Assembly: GCA_965230665.1 (NCBI GenBank)
Contig: CBDDLM010000004.1
Coordinates: 372,001 to 436,000 of the forward strand
DNA: 64,000 nt
From: JAGNRR01 sp965230665
GTDB lineage: Bacteria; Bacteroidota; Bacteroidia; Chitinophagales; Chitinophagaceae
Direction: 5' to 3'
Below are positions 42,962-51,893 of the stretch, piece after piece; position 1 is the stretch's first letter, and each line of letters opens with the position of its first letter. The translations under genes and the position numbers were made by a program. The notes under the pieces are model-generated. The model was not told where the DNA came from, ran no database searches, and was given only the letters and a program-made list of their open reading frames with translations.

Positions 42962-44917
42962 ATGAGTGAAAATGAAAAAAAACCAGGTTATGACGCTGGT
43001 AGTATACAAGTCTTAGAAGGACTAGAAGCGGTAAGAAAAAGACCAGCCATGTATATTGGTGATGTTGGTATAAAAGGTCTACATCATCTAGTTTATGAAG
43101 TAGTAGACAACTCTATTGATGAGGCACTTGCTGGTCATTGTGAGAATATTGAAGTCCGCATATTAGAGAATAATTCAATATCCGTTCAAGATGACGGAAG
43201 AGGAATCCCTACAGATATGCACCCTAAAGAAAAGCGTTCGGCTTTAGAAGTTGTTATGACTGTTTTACATGCGGGAGGAAAATTCGATAAGGATTCTTAC
43301 AAAGTATCGGGAGGTCTGCATGGTGTAGGTGTAAGCTGTGTTAATGCATTAAGTACCCATTTAAAAGTTGAAGTAAACAGAAAAGGCAAAAGATTCGAAC
43401 AGGAATATGAACGTGGTATTCCAAAGTATGCCGTAAAAGAAGTTGGCAGTACGAATATCTCTGGAACAAAGGTGACTTTTTTACCGGATAATACAATATT
43501 CACTGAGAGCATATATAAATATGATATTCTTGCAGCACGTTTACGTGAACTTTCTTTTTTGAATCGGGGTATTAAGATTATACTAATTGATGAAAGAGAA
43601 CAAGATGACAATGGAGAGTTTGTAAAAGAAACGTTCTACAGTGAAGGCGGAATATCAGAATTCATCCAGCTTCTAGACAAGAATAGCAACCGTGAACCCT
43701 TAATTGATACTCCTATTTACGCTGAAGACTTAGATGAAGCAAGTAATGTATCTGTTGAAGTAGCTGTTCAGTATAATAGATCATATAGTGAGAATATATT
43801 TTCTTATGTAAACAATATTAATACCATTGAAGGGGGTACCCATGTATCTGGTTTCAGAAGGGCTATCACAAGGGTATTTAAACAGTACGGTGACCGCAAT
43901 AAACTTTTTGAAAAGGCAAAAGTTGATATCACGGGCGATGATTTTAGAGAGGGTATTTCAGCTATTATAAGTGTAAAGGTTCCGGAACCACAGTTTGAAG
44001 GGCAAACAAAAACAAAGCTTGGTAACAGCGAGGTTACCAAGGTCGTGGACCATTCCATTGCACGTGTTCTGGAAGCTTACCTAGAGGAAAATCCGAAAAG
44101 TGCAAAAACAATTATCGAGAAGGTTATTCTTGCCGCTCAAGCTCGTGCAGCAGCCCGAAAAGCAAGAGAACTTGTACAACGAAAAAATGTCTTAACAGGC
44201 AGTGGACTGCCTGGCAAACTTGCTGATTGCTCAGATAAGGATCCTGCAAAATGCGAACTATACCTTGTAGAGGGAGACTCAGCAGGTGGAACAGCAAAAC
44301 AAGGTAGAGACAGGAAGTATCAAGCTATTTTACCTTTGCGCGGTAAGATTCTAAATGTTGAAAAAGCAATGGAACACAAAGTGTTTCAAAATGAAGAGAT
44401 CAAGAACATTTATACAGGACTTGGTGTAACGGTAGGTACGGAAGAAGATAGTAAAGAATTAAATACGTCTAAACTCCGATATCATAAGTTAATTATTATG
44501 ACTGATGCCGATATCGACGGAAGTCATATTGCAACCCTTATCTTGACCTTTCTCTACCGTTATATGAAGGAGTTAATCGATCAAGGATTTGTATATATAG
44601 CACAACCTCCACTCTACTTAATTAAGAAAGGTAAAGAGTCGGAATACGCGTATAATGAAGAACAGCGTGAAGCTATAACAGAAAGAATGGGAGGTGGTGA
44701 TAAAATAGGGCTTCAAAGATATAAAGGGCTTGGTGAAATGAATGCAGAGCAGCTCTGGGAGACTACAATGAATCCTGAAACTCGAATCCTCAAGCAAGTA
44801 ACCATTGATAATGCAGCTGAAGCAGATCGAGTATTCTCAATGCTTATGGGTGACGAAGTTCCCCCTCGTAGAGAGTTTATTGAGAAACACGCCAAATATG
44901 CTAATATCGACGTTTAG
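42962..44917 (+). CDS. gyrB: DNA gyrase subunit B
   Basis: A 651-residue GHKL ATPase that powers negative supercoiling with GyrA. It has the ATP-binding motifs VVDNSIDEAL, DDGRGIP and GGLHGVG, then the transducer. The TOPRIM domain follows (YLVEGDSAGGTAKQGRDR, DADIDGSHI), and the C-terminal QRYKGLGEMNAEQLWETTMN is typical of GyrB. ParE is the alternative, but the AxQGRDR region and the length fit GyrB of Bacteroidota. The upstream region has DnaA-box-like sites. Confidence 0.96.
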   Translation: MSENEKKPGYDAGSIQVLEGLEAVRKRPAMYIGDVGIKGLHHLVYEVVDNSIDEALAGHCENIEVRILENNSISVQDDGRGIPTDMHPKEKRSALEVVMTVLHAGGKFDKDSYKVSGGLHGVGVSCVNALSTHLKVEVNRKGKRFEQEYERGIPKYAVKEVGSTNISGTKVTFLPDNTIFTESIYKYDILAARLRELSFLNRGIKIILIDEREQDDNGEFVKETFYSEGGISEFIQLLDKNSNREPLIDTPIYAEDLDEASNVSVEVAVQYNRSYSENIFSYVNNINTIEGGTHVSGFRRAITRVFKQYGDRNKLFEKAKVDITGDDFREGISAIISVKVPEPQFEGQTKTKLGNSEVTKVVDHSIARVLEAYLEENPKSAKTIIEKVILAAQARAAARKARELVQRKNVLTGSGLPGKLADCSDKDPAKCELYLVEGDSAGGTAKQGRDRKYQAILPLRGKILNVEKAMEHKVFQNEEIKNIYTGLGVTVGTEEDSKELNTSKLRYHKLIIMTDADIDGSHIATLILTFLYRYMKELIDQGFVYIAQPPLYLIKKGKESEYAYNEEQREAITERMGGGDKIGLQRYKGLGEMNAEQLWETTMNPETRILKQVTIDNAAEADRVFSMLMGDEVPPRREFIEKHAKYANIDV

Positions 44918-45059
44918 TGATATTAAGGCTAACACCTACGGTGGGAGTTTTGGATTGGCAAACGACCTTATTCTAGTTTGAGATTCTTGTAATTATTTCC
45001 CGATTAATGTAGTGTTTTTCTAAATGCTGAAATAGCTTTACAGGTCAGACTATTGAAAA

Positions 45060-45287
45060 GTGGGTATAGACAAAGACTTAAATAATGCTAAATTTATAAT
45101 TACAGCTATTCATGGAAATGAAAGGTTCCGGTCTTTTTTACTCGGGCACAATATTTCAATTGGAGTGCCATTCACAGTAAACTATAGTCCCAAATTTACC
45201 CAGCTTATCAGTATTACCATAAGACAAAAAATTTTGTCGCTGCGCAAAGAAGACTTTGAGAATATTGAATGCATAAGAATAGCCTAA
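45060..45287 (+). CDS. feoA: Ferrous iron transport protein A
   Basis: A 75-residue SH3-like FeoA protein, beginning with GTG. The pattern FLLGHNISIGVPFTV, with a C-terminal IRQKILSLRKED segment, matches the family's two strands and the hydrophilic turn. FeoA is a cytoplasmic helper that binds and regulates FeoB. The last 19 bases overlap feoB, so translation is coupled. A Fur box was not recognised in the 142 bases upstream. Confidence 0.8.
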   Translation: MGIDKDLNNAKFIITAIHGNERFRSFLLGHNISIGVPFTVNYSPKFTQLISITIRQKILSLRKEDFENIECIRIA

Positions 45288-47224
45288 ATAATGTCCTACT
45301 TGTTGGAAAACCGAATGTTGGTAAAACGAGTTTATTTAACCGTCTTACTGGCTTAAACCAAAAAGTTGGCAATTATGCAGGAGTTACCATAGACGTTCTA
45401 AAAGGAACGTTTAATAACAAAGAGATTATCGACATTCCTGGCCTTCAATCCTTGAATACAACTTCACCAGAAGAAATCATCTCTCGAAATGAAATTGTCC
45501 ATGCAGCTAAAAACAAACAGCCTATTGTTTTTGTTGCCAGCGTTATGCAACTCTTTGACAGTCTTATGCTGTTCTCACAAATTGCTGATTTACAAATTCC
45601 TGTCATTCTAGCGATTAATTTTATCGATGAAGCAAAGGCCAATAGGCTTGTGATTGACAAAACCAATCTTGAACATAAACTGGGTTGTCCAATAGCTTTG
45701 TTGAATTCTAAGACTGGAGATGGATACGATGAACTTAAAACACTAATCTTAGAAGATAGGTTTTCAATTCCCAACACATTTTGTCGAAGTCATTATGACA
45801 TTGAACAAAATGGTTATATCGAAAACAACTATGTGCAATACCTGAGCACGACTCAAGCAGCTACCTCATGGGAAGAAGATTACAATCGAAGACAAAAAGT
45901 ACTGCTTCCACTTATCAATGCAGCAGTACAGTCTGGTGATCAAATTGGTTATTTAGCCAATACACATAAATGGGATAAAGTCCTTTTGCATCCAATATGG
46001 GGGCTCCTTATTTTCTTTATGACCCTATACCTTGTATTTCAATCTGTATTTTTCTTCTCCAGCTTCCCCATGGACTGGATAGATAGTGGTTTTGCTAGCC
46101 TAGCTGATTTTACCAAGGAACATATCTCTCATGATGGGCTTCGGGCACTCATAGCCGATGCTATTATTCCAGGACTTAGTGGTGTAGTTATTTTTATTCC
46201 TCAAATTGCAATCCTTTTTTTACTCATTGGCCTTCTAGAACAAATTGGTTACCTCTCTCGTATTTCATTTATTTCTGACGCTTTCTTGAAAAAATTTGGA
46301 TTAAGTGGGCACAGTGTGATTCCCTTAGTATCCAGTTGGGCTTGTGCCATTCCAGCAATTATGAGTACAAGAATTATTGAGAATCCACGCGAACGTTTGA
46401 CAGCAATTCTTACTCTCCCGTTGATGACCTGCAGTGCTCGACTACCAGTTTATGTCATCTTAATTGCCGTATTATTTCCTAATGACTCAGATTCTTTCTT
46501 CGGGGTTCAAGGTCTATTTCTCTTAGCCCTTTATCTTCTTGGCGTTTTCGCCACACTTGTACTGGCCTGGCTTATTAATAAATACAATAAGGTACCTGCG
46601 AACTCTAATTGGGTGCTAGAACTTCCTGTTTTTAGGAAACCTGACTGGAAAAGTGTCTTCCTAAATGTTTACAATAAAACTGGCTCATTTGTTTTACAAG
46701 CGGGAAAGATTATTTTTATTGTATCTATAATTCTTTGGTTTTTGGCTACTTGGGGTCCGAAAAGTGAACAGTTTATTGCATCACAACAATTAAAAGACAG
46801 TAACCAAACAGAGGCATCTATTCGACTGGAATACTCTTTCTTAGGTTATTTAGGTAAATCCATTGAACCGGTCATCAAACCACTTGGTTATGATTGGAAA
46901 ATTGGCATTGCACTGGTGAGTTCTTTTGCAGCAAGGGAAGTATTTGTGGGAACACTTTCTAGTATTTATAGCATAGATAATAATGATGAAAAAACGGTGG
47001 TCAATAGATTGAGATCTGAACGAGATGAAGATGGGAATAAACAATATGACTGGGGCACTTCCATTTCTCTTCTGTTATTTTATGTTTTTTCGATGCAATG
47101 TATGAGTACCATGGCGATCGTAAAAAAAGAAACCGGTGAGTGGAAGTATGTCGTTTTTCAATTTGTTTATATGTTCGTCTTAGCATATGGTTCAGCTTTG
47201 TTATCCTACAATCTTCTTTCTTAA
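45269..47224 (+). CDS. feoB: Ferrous iron transporter FeoB
   Basis: A 651-residue inner-membrane Fe(II) transporter. The N-terminal G domain has G1 GKPNVGKTSLFN, G2 around NYAGVT, G3 DIPGLQSL and G4 NFIDEAK, the last two departing from the usual DxPGxYSL and NxxD. The membrane part includes the gate motifs (VVIFIPQIAILF, GLSGHSVIPLVSSWACAIP) and the C-terminal VSSFAAREVFVGTL. It is slightly shorter than most FeoBs (about 700 residues). It overlaps feoA and is followed by a hairpin terminator facing yceI. Confidence 0.94.
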   Translation: MHKNSLNNVLLVGKPNVGKTSLFNRLTGLNQKVGNYAGVTIDVLKGTFNNKEIIDIPGLQSLNTTSPEEIISRNEIVHAAKNKQPIVFVASVMQLFDSLMLFSQIADLQIPVILAINFIDEAKANRLVIDKTNLEHKLGCPIALLNSKTGDGYDELKTLILEDRFSIPNTFCRSHYDIEQNGYIENNYVQYLSTTQAATSWEEDYNRRQKVLLPLINAAVQSGDQIGYLANTHKWDKVLLHPIWGLLIFFMTLYLVFQSVFFFSSFPMDWIDSGFASLADFTKEHISHDGLRALIADAIIPGLSGVVIFIPQIAILFLLIGLLEQIGYLSRISFISDAFLKKFGLSGHSVIPLVSSWACAIPAIMSTRIIENPRERLTAILTLPLMTCSARLPVYVILIAVLFPNDSDSFFGVQGLFLLALYLLGVFATLVLAWLINKYNKVPANSNWVLELPVFRKPDWKSVFLNVYNKTGSFVLQAGKIIFIVSIILWFLATWGPKSEQFIASQQLKDSNQTEASIRLEYSFLGYLGKSIEPVIKPLGYDWKIGIALVSSFAAREVFVGTLSSIYSIDNNDEKTVVNRLRSERDEDGNKQYDWGTSISLLLFYVFSMQCMSTMAIVKKETGEWKYVVFQFVYMFVLAYGSALLSYNLLS

Positions 47225-47226
47225 AT

Positions 47227-47256
47227 AAAAAAGGAGGTCCATTGACCTCCCCTTTT
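47227..47256. terminator. Hairpin terminator between feoB and the convergent YceI gene
   Basis: GGAGGTC (47233-47239) pairs with GACCTCC (47244-47250). A-rich sequence before and CCTTTTC after give a U-tract on both strands. It lies immediately after the feoB stop. Confidence 0.7.
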
Positions 47257-47274
47257 CTTGAACATTCTTAGATA

Positions 47275-47913
47275 CTATTTTTTTGCATCTACCATGATTG
47301 TCATTTTTACTTCGTCATAAATCCAATCATCACCAAGTGACTCATCATTCTTGTAAGACATCCCCCAGTCTTTACGGTTGATAACAAAACCTGCACTTAC
47401 CTTAAGTATTTCTTCATTAATAGCAACTCTTGCAGGGAAGCTAATATTATTCGTTTTACCGTTCATCGTTAAATTACCGCTTACCTTTTGAAGCTTGTTT
47501 GAATCTACCTCTACCTTAGTTATTTCAAATACTACATCTGGATTGGTTTCCGCGTTGAAGAAATCTGGACTCAACAAGTGACCTTTTAAATCTGCTTTTT
47601 TCTTATCAGGTAAACCTTCAGTTGTAACGACCATATCTTCTAGCTTAACCGTAAATGTTCCACCAGTAATATTTCCATCATCTACATAAACGGACCCAGT
47701 ACTAACTGGAAAGTTCCCATCATGTCCATGCGTGGGTGTGGCTCCATAAAACTTAATCTTACTGTTTTCTAGGACTTTATAAGGCTCTCCCTTTGGAGTT
47801 TCTTTCGCAACGGTTTGTTCCTCAGTTACTTCAGCAGTTTCCCCTTCAGGGGCATTATTACAGGCAGCAAACAATAGCGTTGATGCCAAAATTGATACAT
47901 ATATCTTTTTCAT
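47275..47913 (-). CDS. YceI-family lipoprotein
   Basis: A protein of about 212 residues from the ATG at 47913, chosen because it gives a lipoprotein signal (MKKIYVSILASTLLFAAC, Cys18). The upstream frame to 47955 adds a non-signal stretch. The YceI beta-barrel lipocalin-like domain is seen in KFYGATPTHGHDGNFPV, DLKGHLLSPDFFNAETNPD and the C-terminal WGMSYKNDESLGDDWIYDEV. Members bind isoprenoid or other amphiphilic ligands in the periplasm. The ligand here is unknown. Confidence 0.88.
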   Translation of the reverse strand: MKKIYVSILASTLLFAACNNAPEGETAEVTEEQTVAKETPKGEPYKVLENSKIKFYGATPTHGHDGNFPVSTGSVYVDDGNITGGTFTVKLEDMVVTTEGLPDKKKADLKGHLLSPDFFNAETNPDVVFEITKVEVDSNKLQKVSGNLTMNGKTNNISFPARVAINEEILKVSAGFVINRKDWGMSYKNDESLGDDWIYDEVKMTIMVDAKK

Positions 47914-48054
47914 AATCATTCGTAATTGCTTGCAAAGAAACAAAACGCTTAACAAAGAAAACGTTAAGATTTATTTGGATTTATTTTCTAGAATTTTCAT
48001 CCGTTAAAGGGCCCAAAATCTGCATTTATTCTATGGCCTTTATTTTTTACCCCT

Positions 48055-48062
48055 TATCTTTG
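48055..48062 (+). promoter_or_regulatory. -7 promoter element of pckA
   Basis: TATCTTTG, a perfect TAnnTTTG match, 23 bases before the pckA ATG. A TATG at 48032-48035, 19 bases upstream, could serve as a degenerate -33. Confidence 0.55.
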
Positions 48063-48085
48063 CTCACTCTAATTTTTAAACAAAC

Positions 48086-49699
48086 ATGCAAGAATTTGGA
48101 ACAAAAAACCCAAACGCTACATTAAGCGATTTAGGGATTCAACCATCAGTAGTTCATTGGAATTTATCTACTCAGGAACTTTCTGATAAAACCGTGGAGT
48201 TAGGTCAAGGTGAAATAACAAGCCAAGGCGCCTTGGCTGTTAATACAGGGAAATTTACAGGGCGTTCTCCTAAGGATAAATTTACCGTAAAGGATGAACT
48301 TACTGCTGACACTGTTGATTGGGGAGACATTAATTTTCCAATTTCTCCTGATAGTTTTGACAAAATATACCAAGACATTACAGCATACCTAGGTGGCAAA
48401 GAGCTATATGTAAGAGATGCTTATGCTTGTGCTGATCCCAAACACCGTTTGAACATCCGTGTAATTAATGAAACACCTTGGGCTAACTTATTCTGTAATG
48501 ATTTGTTTTTACGCCCCACGCAGGAAGAAATCAAAGTACAAAATCCAGAATGGATCATTATCCAAGCCCCCAGCTTTGAAGCAAACCCTTCTCTGCATGG
48601 AACGCGTCAATCAAATTTTACTGTAGTTAGTTTCAGTAAAAAAATGATTTTGATCGGTGGCACTGCTTATACTGGTGAAATGAAAAAAGGAATTTTTGGA
48701 GTACTGAATTTCGTCCTACCGCATAACGAGAATGTATTAAGTATGCACTGTTCAGCAAATGAAGGAGAGCAAGGTGATGTTTCTTTGTTCTTTGGATTGA
48801 GTGGAACTGGGAAAACAACCTTGAGTGCTGATGCCAAAAGAAAACTAATTGGTGATGATGAACATGGCTGGGATCAAGGGTCTGTATTTAATTTTGAAGG
48901 CGGTTGCTATGCAAAATGTATTGATTTAACCGAGGAAAAAGAGCCACAGATTTACAATGCCATTAAACACGCAGCGCTTGTAGAAAATACAAAATTTAAA
49001 GCTGGTACGAACGAGGTTGATTTTACAGACTGTTCGTTAACAGAAAATACACGTGTGGCGTATCCTATAGATCATATTTTCAATGCCAAGGAACCTAGTG
49101 TAGGCGGAAATCCTAAAAATATCTTTTTCCTTACTTGTGATGCCTATGGAGTCTTACCTCCAATAAGTAAATTATCAGTAGGACAAGCTATGTATCATTT
49201 TTTAAGCGGGTATACAGCTAAGGTAGCTGGGACAGAAGTAGGTGTTACCGAGCCTCAGGCAACATTCTCCGCTTGTTTTGGAAAAGCATTTTTACCCTTG
49301 CATCCTACGAAATATGCAGACTTATTAGGTAAAAAACTTGAGGAAAATAAAGACATTAACGTCTGGCTTGTTAATACAGGTTGGAGTGGCGGTGGCTACG
49401 GAGTTGGCGAGCGTATGAAATTAAAATATACTCGTTCAATGATTACCGCAGCTATGAATGGTTCTTTGGATGATGTCCCCTATGAAAAACACCCCGTTTT
49501 CGGTGTTAACATGCCAACGACTTGTCCTGATGTTCCTGATGAATTACTGATCCCAATCAATACTTGGTCGGATAAAAAAGAATACACGAAAGCAGCTAAT
49601 CACTTGGCGGAATTGTTCAACAATAATTTTGAACAGTACAAAGCTGAGGCTAGTGAAGAAATTCGTAATGCAACTCCTGTAGTAATGCAAGACGTTTAA
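48086..49699 (+). CDS. pckA: Phosphoenolpyruvate carboxykinase (ATP)
   Basis: A 537-residue gluconeogenic enzyme converting oxaloacetate and ATP to phosphoenolpyruvate and CO2. The kinase-1a loop is GLSGTGKTTLSAD, kinase-2 is LIGDDEHGWD and the substrate region FTGRSPKDKF is present. Metal ligands lie within the expected blocks. Length matches the ATP-dependent family. It is followed by a ferredoxin gene 45 bases later. Confidence 0.97.
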   Translation: MQEFGTKNPNATLSDLGIQPSVVHWNLSTQELSDKTVELGQGEITSQGALAVNTGKFTGRSPKDKFTVKDELTADTVDWGDINFPISPDSFDKIYQDITAYLGGKELYVRDAYACADPKHRLNIRVINETPWANLFCNDLFLRPTQEEIKVQNPEWIIIQAPSFEANPSLHGTRQSNFTVVSFSKKMILIGGTAYTGEMKKGIFGVLNFVLPHNENVLSMHCSANEGEQGDVSLFFGLSGTGKTTLSADAKRKLIGDDEHGWDQGSVFNFEGGCYAKCIDLTEEKEPQIYNAIKHAALVENTKFKAGTNEVDFTDCSLTENTRVAYPIDHIFNAKEPSVGGNPKNIFFLTCDAYGVLPPISKLSVGQAMYHFLSGYTAKVAGTEVGVTEPQATFSACFGKAFLPLHPTKYADLLGKKLEENKDINVWLVNTGWSGGGYGVGERMKLKYTRSMITAAMNGSLDDVPYEKHPVFGVNMPTTCPDVPDELLIPINTWSDKKEYTKAANHLAELFNNNFEQYKAEASEEIRNATPVVMQDV

Positions 49700-49744
49700 A
49701 GTATATAAACATACTATAACTAATAAATAAGACGATAGCAGTTT

Positions 49745-50080
49745 ATGTATAAAATACATTACACTTTCGAGGAAAAAGGTTTGGAACCAGTAACAGTAGA
49801 AGATGCAGAGCCTGGTTTTAGTATCCTAGAAATTGCTCTTAAAAATAAAATTGAAATCAGTCATAACTGTGGTGGAGTATGTGCTTGTAGCACCTGTCAT
49901 GTATATATTGAAAAAGGTGAAGATTTTGTTGAAGAACTAAGTGATAAAGAAGAAGATTTTATTGACAGAGCTCGCAACCCTAAATTAAATTCACGCTTAA
50001 GTTGTCAATGTGTTTTAGAAGAAGGAACAGGTGAGATCAACGTCCATGTTCCAGATCAAAGTACCATCTTAGGTGAATAA
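49745..50080 (+). CDS. fdx: [2Fe-2S] ferredoxin (adrenodoxin/ISC type)
   Basis: A 111-residue plant/vertebrate-type ferredoxin with cluster ligands C42-x5-C48-x2-C51 and C87 (HNCGGVCACSTC, SCQC). Extra cysteines are C46 and C89. The family reduces ISC assembly intermediates and other partners. It directly precedes iscX, its usual ISC-operon neighbour, but no other isc genes are adjacent. It sits in the same direction as pckA. Confidence 0.93.
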   Translation: MYKIHYTFEEKGLEPVTVEDAEPGFSILEIALKNKIEISHNCGGVCACSTCHVYIEKGEDFVEELSDKEEDFIDRARNPKLNSRLSCQCVLEEGTGEINVHVPDQSTILGE

Positions 50081-50091
50081 ATAAACATAAT

Positions 50092-50328
50092 ATGAATTTT
50101 GAACCCCCAATCCATTGGAATGACTATGAAGACATCGCTATTAAGCTCTATGAAAAATTTGGAGATGAGATGAATGAGGGTAAAATCTACCGTGTACGCT
50201 TTACACAGCTACGTGACTGGGTTTTGGAACTGGAAGGATTTGTTAGTAAGCGAGAAGAATGTAACGAAGGCCATTTGGAAATGATACAAAGTAATTGGGT
50301 CTACGAGTGGCGCGATAATCAGAGTTAA
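50092..50328 (+). CDS. iscX: Fe-S cluster assembly protein IscX
   Basis: A 78-residue acidic protein matching IscX/YfhJ: IHWNDYEDIAIKLYEKF at the N-terminus, then the RFTQLRDWVLEL block that contacts IscS. It modulates cysteine desulfurase and may supply iron. It lies 11 bases after the ferredoxin gene. A strong terminator ends the unit. Confidence 0.92.
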   Translation: MNFEPPIHWNDYEDIAIKLYEKFGDEMNEGKIYRVRFTQLRDWVLELEGFVSKREECNEGHLEMIQSNWVYEWRDNQS

Positions 50329-50352
50329 TCATCTATTTTAGAACGATAAAGT

Positions 50353-50384
50353 AGGCAGGTGCATGATCACCTGCCTTTTCTTTT
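50353..50384 (+). terminator. Rho-independent terminator after iscX
   Basis: AGGCAGGTG (50353-50361) pairs perfectly with CACCTGCCT (50368-50376) around CATGAT, followed by TTTCTTTT. It lies 24 bases after the iscX stop. Confidence 0.9.
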
Positions 50385-50455
50385 ATAAAAAAACGTACGA
50401 TCACTAAATATATATTTTAATTTGAATTATTTTCACGGCAATTGAAAATCAAACT

Positions 50456-51610
50456 ATGCCGGCATCTATATTGATTATTGACGACGAAAAAAGTATTAGA
50501 ACAGCGCTTCGTGAAATTCTAGAAATGGAAAAGCTTAAAGTAGAAGAAGCACAAGATGGGAAAGAAGGTTTAAACCTGCTACTTGCTAAAAAATATGACT
50601 GTGCACTTTGCGATATAAAAATGCCAAGACTTAATGGCATGGAAGTATTGCAGAAAGCGCAAGAGGAAGGTGTGGAGACACCCATTATTATGATTTCTGG
50701 ACACGGTACTACGGATGATGCTGTGGAAGCCGTACGTAAGGGAGCTTTTGATTATATCTCAAAGCCACCAGATTTGAACCGCTTGTTAATAACGGTTCGT
50801 AATGCAATAGAGCAAGACACGCTTAAGCAGGATAATAAAAAGCTTAAAAGGAAGATCAATGGAGTACAAGAAATTGTAGGTGAAAGCCCCGAGATTATAA
50901 AAGTGAAAGAAACCATTGATAAAGTGGCTCCTACTGATGCACGTGTTCTTATTCTTGGAGATAACGGCACAGGAAAAGAACTTATAGCCCGTTGGGTTCA
51001 TGAAAAAAGTGATCGTAGTGACCAGCCACTTGTTGAAGTGAATTGTGCCGCAATCCCCTCAGAATTAATAGAAAGTGAACTCTTTGGACACGAAAAAGGC
51101 TCATTTACGGGAGCCGTTCGACAAAGTATTGGAAAATTTGAACAGGCTAACGGTGGCACTCTTTTCCTAGATGAAATTGGAGATATGAGTGCCGATGCTC
51201 AGGCGAAGGTATTACGTGCTTTGCAAGAGGGCAAAATCACTCGCATTGGTGGCGACAAAGAAATCAGTGTTGACGTGCGCGTTGTAGCTGCCACTAACAA
51301 AGATCTGCAACAAGAGATTGAAAAAGAAAACTTCAGAAAAGATTTATACTTCAGACTGGGAGTTATCGTAATTAACGTTCCTTCTTTAAATGAACGAATT
51401 ACGGACATCCCATTATTAGTCGAACATTTTCTGGATCATATATGTGCTGAACAAGGAAAAAAACGAATTGGAATTACCCAAGATGCCCTGAGCTTATTAA
51501 GTAAGAGAGACTGGCAAGGTAATATTCGAGAGCTTAATAATATAGTACAACGGTTGGTCATCTTTGCAGACGGAGAGATTACAAAAGAAACTGTCGAAAA
51601 CCACGTATAA
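50456..51610 (+). CDS. Sigma-54-interacting response regulator without DNA-binding domain
   Basis: A 384-residue NtrC-like protein. Residues 1-120 are a receiver domain with phospho-acceptor D53 (ALCDIKMPRLNG). Residues about 138-375 are the AAA+ activator with Walker A GDNGTGKE (168-175), a GSFTGA variant (215-220) of the sigma-54-contacting GAFTGA loop, and the C-terminal lid ending GNIRELNNIVQRL. The protein stops soon after, with no Fis-type helix-turn-helix, so it either binds DNA through a partner or works from solution. The next gene starts 1 base later. No histidine kinase is in the window. Confidence 0.92.
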   Translation: MPASILIIDDEKSIRTALREILEMEKLKVEEAQDGKEGLNLLLAKKYDCALCDIKMPRLNGMEVLQKAQEEGVETPIIMISGHGTTDDAVEAVRKGAFDYISKPPDLNRLLITVRNAIEQDTLKQDNKKLKRKINGVQEIVGESPEIIKVKETIDKVAPTDARVLILGDNGTGKELIARWVHEKSDRSDQPLVEVNCAAIPSELIESELFGHEKGSFTGAVRQSIGKFEQANGGTLFLDEIGDMSADAQAKVLRALQEGKITRIGGDKEISVDVRVVAATNKDLQQEIEKENFRKDLYFRLGVIVINVPSLNERITDIPLLVEHFLDHICAEQGKKRIGITQDALSLLSKRDWQGNIRELNNIVQRLVIFADGEITKETVENHV

Positions 51611-51611
51611 T

Positions 51612-51893
51612 ATGGATGATTATTCTTTGGGAGATGCTATGAATAAAATGCTCGGCGAAAGTCGTTGGGGGAAGCGCTTTATGGCCATTAGTCTGGAAGA
51701 AGATTGGGCAGAGATAATGGGTGATACCATTGCAAAATATACGCGCTCCTTGAACCTAAGCGATAAAAAACTTAGTATTCAGACTGATATTGCCCCTCTT
51801 AAAAATGAGTTATCACTAAATAAAAAAAGCATCATCGATAAGATTAATGCTTTTTACAAAAAAGAATTAGTTACTGAAGTAACAATTTGCTAG
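51612..51893 (+). CDS. DUF721/DciA-like protein
   Basis: A 93-residue protein starting at the ATG at 51612; an upstream extension of the same frame overlaps the response regulator and is unlikely. The pattern SLGDAMNKMLGESRWGKRF, then EEDWAEIMGDTIAKYTRSLNL, matches DUF721, to which the replicative helicase loader DciA belongs. The gene overlaps the convergent tpiA stop through the palindrome CTAG (51890-51893). A replication role is suggested but unproven for the short Bacteroidota form. Confidence 0.85.
   Translation: MDDYSLGDAMNKMLGESRWGKRFMAISLEEDWAEIMGDTIAKYTRSLNLSDKKLSIQTDIAPLKNELSLNKKSIIDKINAFYKKELVTEVTIC

Noticed and set aside
44918..45059. Fur box or clear promoter in front of feoAB
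   Set aside because: A TTTG at 44949 and CTAGTTTG at 44973 were considered, but the -7 octamer has two mismatches and no palindromic Fur-like site is visible.
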